Below are positions 61,438 to 64,000 of a stretch of DNA of 64,000 bases, piece by piece. Made by a program: the position numbers and the translations under genes. How positions within the stretch are numbered: the first letter of the stretch is position 1; each line of letters starts with the position of its first letter. The notes below the pieces were generated by a model that was not told the DNA's origin, searched no databases, and worked only from the letters and a program-made list of their open reading frames with translations. Origin of the DNA: Candidatus Paraprevotella stercoravium (lineage in GTDB: Bacteria; Bacteroidota; Bacteroidia; Bacteroidales; Bacteroidaceae). The stretch is taken from assembly GCA_944320795.1 (NCBI GenBank), contig CALUIU010000001.1, positions 1-64,000 on the forward strand, read 5' to 3'.

Positions 61438-63123
61438 CTAACTGGTATGGCTGACAGATTCTATTTTGGCTTCGATAATGTTTTGTATATATTCGCCGAT
61501 TTTTTCGCATTCATTAATGATATCCAGATATAAAGTGCCTAAGTGATAAGAGTACTCGTGATTGTTAATATCTGCCGCATTCTGATTTCGCAGCTGTTTC
61601 TTGAAGTTCTTGATCTCCTGATTGATGAAAGATACAGTACGCCCTTCTGCCAATGGACGACGCATGGAATTGATGCGTTTCATTTCTTCCAAAGCCTGCT
61701 CGGTAAGAAGAAACAGTTGATGCAGATGGTTTTGTTGTTTGGATGTAAACTGCTCTTTGCCATGATATTTATGACTGATGACACGCGCTATGATATAGCA
61801 AGAGTCTGCAATGCTTTCCAGTTCGGAAACCTCACGGAGCATGCAGCGTATCTGATTCTTGGTTTCAGAACTTAGCAAATCATTGCTCACCTCACCCAAA
61901 TAGTCGGCTATTTCTTCCTCGAGCTCATCGCTTGAACTTTCTAGTTTCTTGATCTTCAGGTAAATTTCCTGAAATTCCTGGTTTTTGTTTACACCAAGCA
62001 GATAACGTACCTGAGTAAACATCCGATGAGTGAGATTCGCAAAGTTATTGATTTCCTTCTGTGCTTCCAGGACAGAAAGCTCAGGAGTGGCCAGCAAGCC
62101 TCCTGTGATGTAACGCAACTCGCCTTCTTCTTCGTCTTTTTTATTTTGGGGCACTAGCGTGGCGGTAACGCGTTCCAGAGGTTTGACTAACCAGATAAAC
62201 AGAGCTACATTCACTAAGTTGAAACTGGTATGGAAGGCTGCCAGTATGTAGGCCGGAAGGTTTCGGTCGGACAGATTTTGCCCGGATGATTGTGGAATGA
62301 TCTGACTGAAAAAATCACCGGCAAAAGGAAAAATCGCAAAAATCCATGCAATGCCAGACAGGTTAAAGATGAGTTGGGCTGCAGCTACTCTGCGTGCTGT
62401 AATGTTGGCCGAGTAGGCTGCCTTGCAGGTTATGATGGCACGTCCCAAATTCTCACCCAGCACCAAGGCTATACCGGAAGGGATGGATAGCAGTCCTGTG
62501 GAACATAAAATCATACTTGTAGCCATTAGAGCTGCTGATGATTGAATCAGCACAATCAGGATCGCTCCGATAATCAGAAGGATAAAGTAAGAGACAAAAC
62601 CTTCATTGAAGATTCCGAAGAAAGATATCAGGGAGGTGTTCTGACTAAGTTCCATATTATCGGCGAATTCACAGAGCAGCCGTAGTCCCAGAAACATAAA
62701 ACACAAGCCAAACAGGGATTCACCCATAGAACGGAAGCGGCGGGTGTTAACCAGCCAGATAGCCAGACAGAAGAATGCGAAGATATAATAACTTATGGCA
62801 AAATTGAACTCTGCTGCCATAAGCCAAGCTATAAGGGTATTGCCGATACTGGCTCCCATGATAATGGATACTCCTTGTATGAAGGTCAGCATACCGGCAT
62901 GGACAAAACCTATGGTCATGACCGATGTGGCTGATGATGATTGAATTACTGCTGTGATAAGAGCTCCGGAGATCAGAGATGTAAAGCGATTGGTTGTAAG
63001 TGTGTCCAGAATATGACGTAACTGGTTTCCTGCCATTTTCTGAAGGCTTTCACCTAATAACTTCATGCCATACATGAGCAATCCCAGACAGCCTAAAAGC
63101 TTTAAAAATGCTAAAATCATCAT
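61438..63123 (-). CDS. Na/Pi-cotransporter family protein with PhoU-like C-terminus
   Basis: 561 residues. The N-terminal ~300 hold eight to nine membrane segments with the two QSSSATS repeats of the NptA/PNaS family (AVIQSSSATSVMTIG and VLIQSSAALMATS). The C-terminal ~200 form a helical PhoU-like domain (YLKIKKLESSSDELEEEIAD). Such proteins exchange phosphate, and the PhoU part may sense phosphate or bind c-di-AMP-like ligands. It stands alone: about 160 nt after its stop comes the start of the endonuclease gene, without a clear terminator between. Confidence 0.9.
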   Translation of the reverse strand: MMILAFLKLLGCLGLLMYGMKLLGESLQKMAGNQLRHILDTLTTNRFTSLISGALITAVIQSSSATSVMTIGFVHAGMLTFIQGVSIIMGASIGNTLIAWLMAAEFNFAISYYIFAFFCLAIWLVNTRRFRSMGESLFGLCFMFLGLRLLCEFADNMELSQNTSLISFFGIFNEGFVSYFILLIIGAILIVLIQSSAALMATSMILCSTGLLSIPSGIALVLGENLGRAIITCKAAYSANITARRVAAAQLIFNLSGIAWIFAIFPFAGDFFSQIIPQSSGQNLSDRNLPAYILAAFHTSFNLVNVALFIWLVKPLERVTATLVPQNKKDEEEGELRYITGGLLATPELSVLEAQKEINNFANLTHRMFTQVRYLLGVNKNQEFQEIYLKIKKLESSSDELEEEIADYLGEVSNDLLSSETKNQIRCMLREVSELESIADSCYIIARVISHKYHGKEQFTSKQQNHLHQLFLLTEQALEEMKRINSMRRPLAEGRTVSFINQEIKNFKKQLRNQNAADINNHEYSYHLGTLYLDIINECEKIGEYIQNIIEAKIESVSHTS

Positions 63124-63211
63124 TCCATCCTATTTTTGTCTGTGTGTAATTTCTTTTTCTCCACAGCATTCTGTACATTTAACAAAGTATGAACCTAAAT
63201 CATGATGAATT

Positions 63212-64000
63212 ATGGAACCGATGCTGCAAATACGATGCAAAAATAATAAAAAAAAGGTTGAAGTGCCTATCGGATGCAATCTTTTAGATGTGTATCGCAT
63301 TTTAAATCTTCAGATGCCTTATGGTCCGGTGAGTGCTAAGGTCAATAATAAAGTCGAAGGATTACATTATCGTCTTTTCAATAATAAGGATATAGAATTT
63401 CTGGATGTGACGTCGGCATCTGGAATGCGTACCTATACCCGTTCTTTGTTTTTCCTGTTAGTTAAGGCAGTAGAAGATACTTTTCCTGACTGCCAGCTGC
63501 GTATTGCCGCTCCAATAGCCCGAGGATATTATTGTAAACTGCGTATGGATCGGGAAGTAACGTCTGATGATGTATTCTTGATCCGGGAGCGGATGAGACA
63601 GATTGTAGAAGAGGATATTCCTTTTCATAGAATGCAATGTCCTACCGAAGAGGCCATAGAGATTTTTCGTCAGAAAGGCATGATGAGTAAGGTAAAACTG
63701 CTGGAAAGTGTTGGAAGCCTGTATACCCATTATTATAAATTAGGTAATTCCATCGATTATTTTTATGGTTCACTCCTGACACATACCGGAGGATTGCGGG
63801 TGTTTGACCTGATTCCGTATCATGACGGCTGTCTGCTGCGTGTACCTTCAATGAAAGATCCTAATAAATTGGAAGATATGGTGAACCAGCAGAAACTGCT
63901 GGATATCTTTGATGAGCATCATACCTGGCAGGATATTGTCGGCATCAGTACGGTGGGTGATTTTAACCGGGCTTGTATTGATGGACACGCCACGGATCTG
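63212..64000 (+). CDS. TGS-domain nucleoside kinase (5' part, runs off the window)
   Basis: 263 codons are present, with no stop. The ATG at 63212 reads MEPMLQIRCKNNKKKVEVPI. The N-terminal ~60 residues form a TGS-like domain, and the next ~200 resemble the editing/SAD region of threonyl-tRNA synthetases (PIARGYYCKLRM, SVGSLYTHYYKLGN). This is the layout of Bacteroidetes 'nucleoside kinases', which carry a uridine-kinase/PRK domain further on. The kinase part lies outside the window. A -7-like box (TATTTTTG) is at 63131-63138. Confidence 0.75.
   Translation, partial: MEPMLQIRCKNNKKKVEVPIGCNLLDVYRILNLQMPYGPVSAKVNNKVEGLHYRLFNNKDIEFLDVTSASGMRTYTRSLFFLLVKAVEDTFPDCQLRIAAPIARGYYCKLRMDREVTSDDVFLIRERMRQIVEEDIPFHRMQCPTEEAIEIFRQKGMMSKVKLLESVGSLYTHYYKLGNSIDYFYGSLLTHTGGLRVFDLIPYHDGCLLRVPSMKDPNKLEDMVNQQKLLDIFDEHHTWQDIVGISTVGDFNRACIDGHATDL

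Overview
The window looks like ordinary chromosome from a gut-type Bacteroidales bacterium (Bacteroides, Phocaeicola or a close relative). Several signs point there. Start codons generally lack Shine-Dalgarno sequences, and many genes are preceded by the Bacteroides -7 box TAnnTTTG. The gene content also fits: meso-diaminopimelate dehydrogenase, DUF4271, DUF3098, DUF2723, secreted C26/M19 and M28 enzymes, and por-type C-terminal tails. No phage, plasmid, insertion sequence, CRISPR array or rRNA is visible. One tRNA (Gln, TTG) is present.

Layout. 1-6639 (+): a seven-gene, tightly packed run of almost entirely unrecognised envelope proteins. It starts with the end of a GYF_2-domain protein that carries an apparent frameshift, followed by a zinc-ribbon/TM/MORN protein, three secreted proteins (one NTF2-like), a TPR-like secreted protein and a glycine-rich secreted protein. 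6722-9108 (-): sugar-nucleotide-type reductase, EamA transporter, HD hydrolase. 9283-11480 (+): menCE of menaquinone synthesis. 11537-13812 (-): OmpA-like porin and ddh. 14184-19193 (+): TolC/HlyD/MFS efflux system with its own AraC regulator, then free methionine sulfoxide reductase (19224-19724). 19848-26437 (-): metK under a SAM-II riboswitch candidate, LOG, DUF4271, hemD, rnpA, yidD, a TatD nuclease, tyrS and tRNA-Gln.

26649-32257 (-): miaB, ftsX, DUF3098, uppP, truB, queA, folK. 32619-37593 (-): DUF2723 membrane protein, polysaccharide deacetylase, queG. 37701-45635 (-): THUMP RNA methyltransferase, DPP IV-type peptidase, purD, two membrane proteins and a zinc-type ABC binding protein plus ATPase with no permease. 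45686-49094: cysE, a U32 protein and the divergent dusB. 49184-52886 (-): Lrp regulator, a C26-M19 fusion, a glutaminyl-cyclase-like M28 lipoprotein, SufE. 53029-55434 (-): three tandem FKBP proline isomerases. 55713-56667 (+): a sirtuin without zinc cysteines and rubredoxin. 57057-61276 (-): secreted endonuclease, Ig/anchor protein and a 51-residue peptide gene. 61438-63123 (-): Na/Pi cotransporter. 63212-end (+): start of a TGS-type nucleoside kinase.

The observations most worth a second look are the uncharacterised first operon, the SAM-II element in front of metK, the zinc-free sirtuin, the REP-like inverted repeat at 56784-56847, the Lrp/C26-M19/M28 unit, and the peptide gene beside two secreted proteins that share a ~200-residue C-terminal module.
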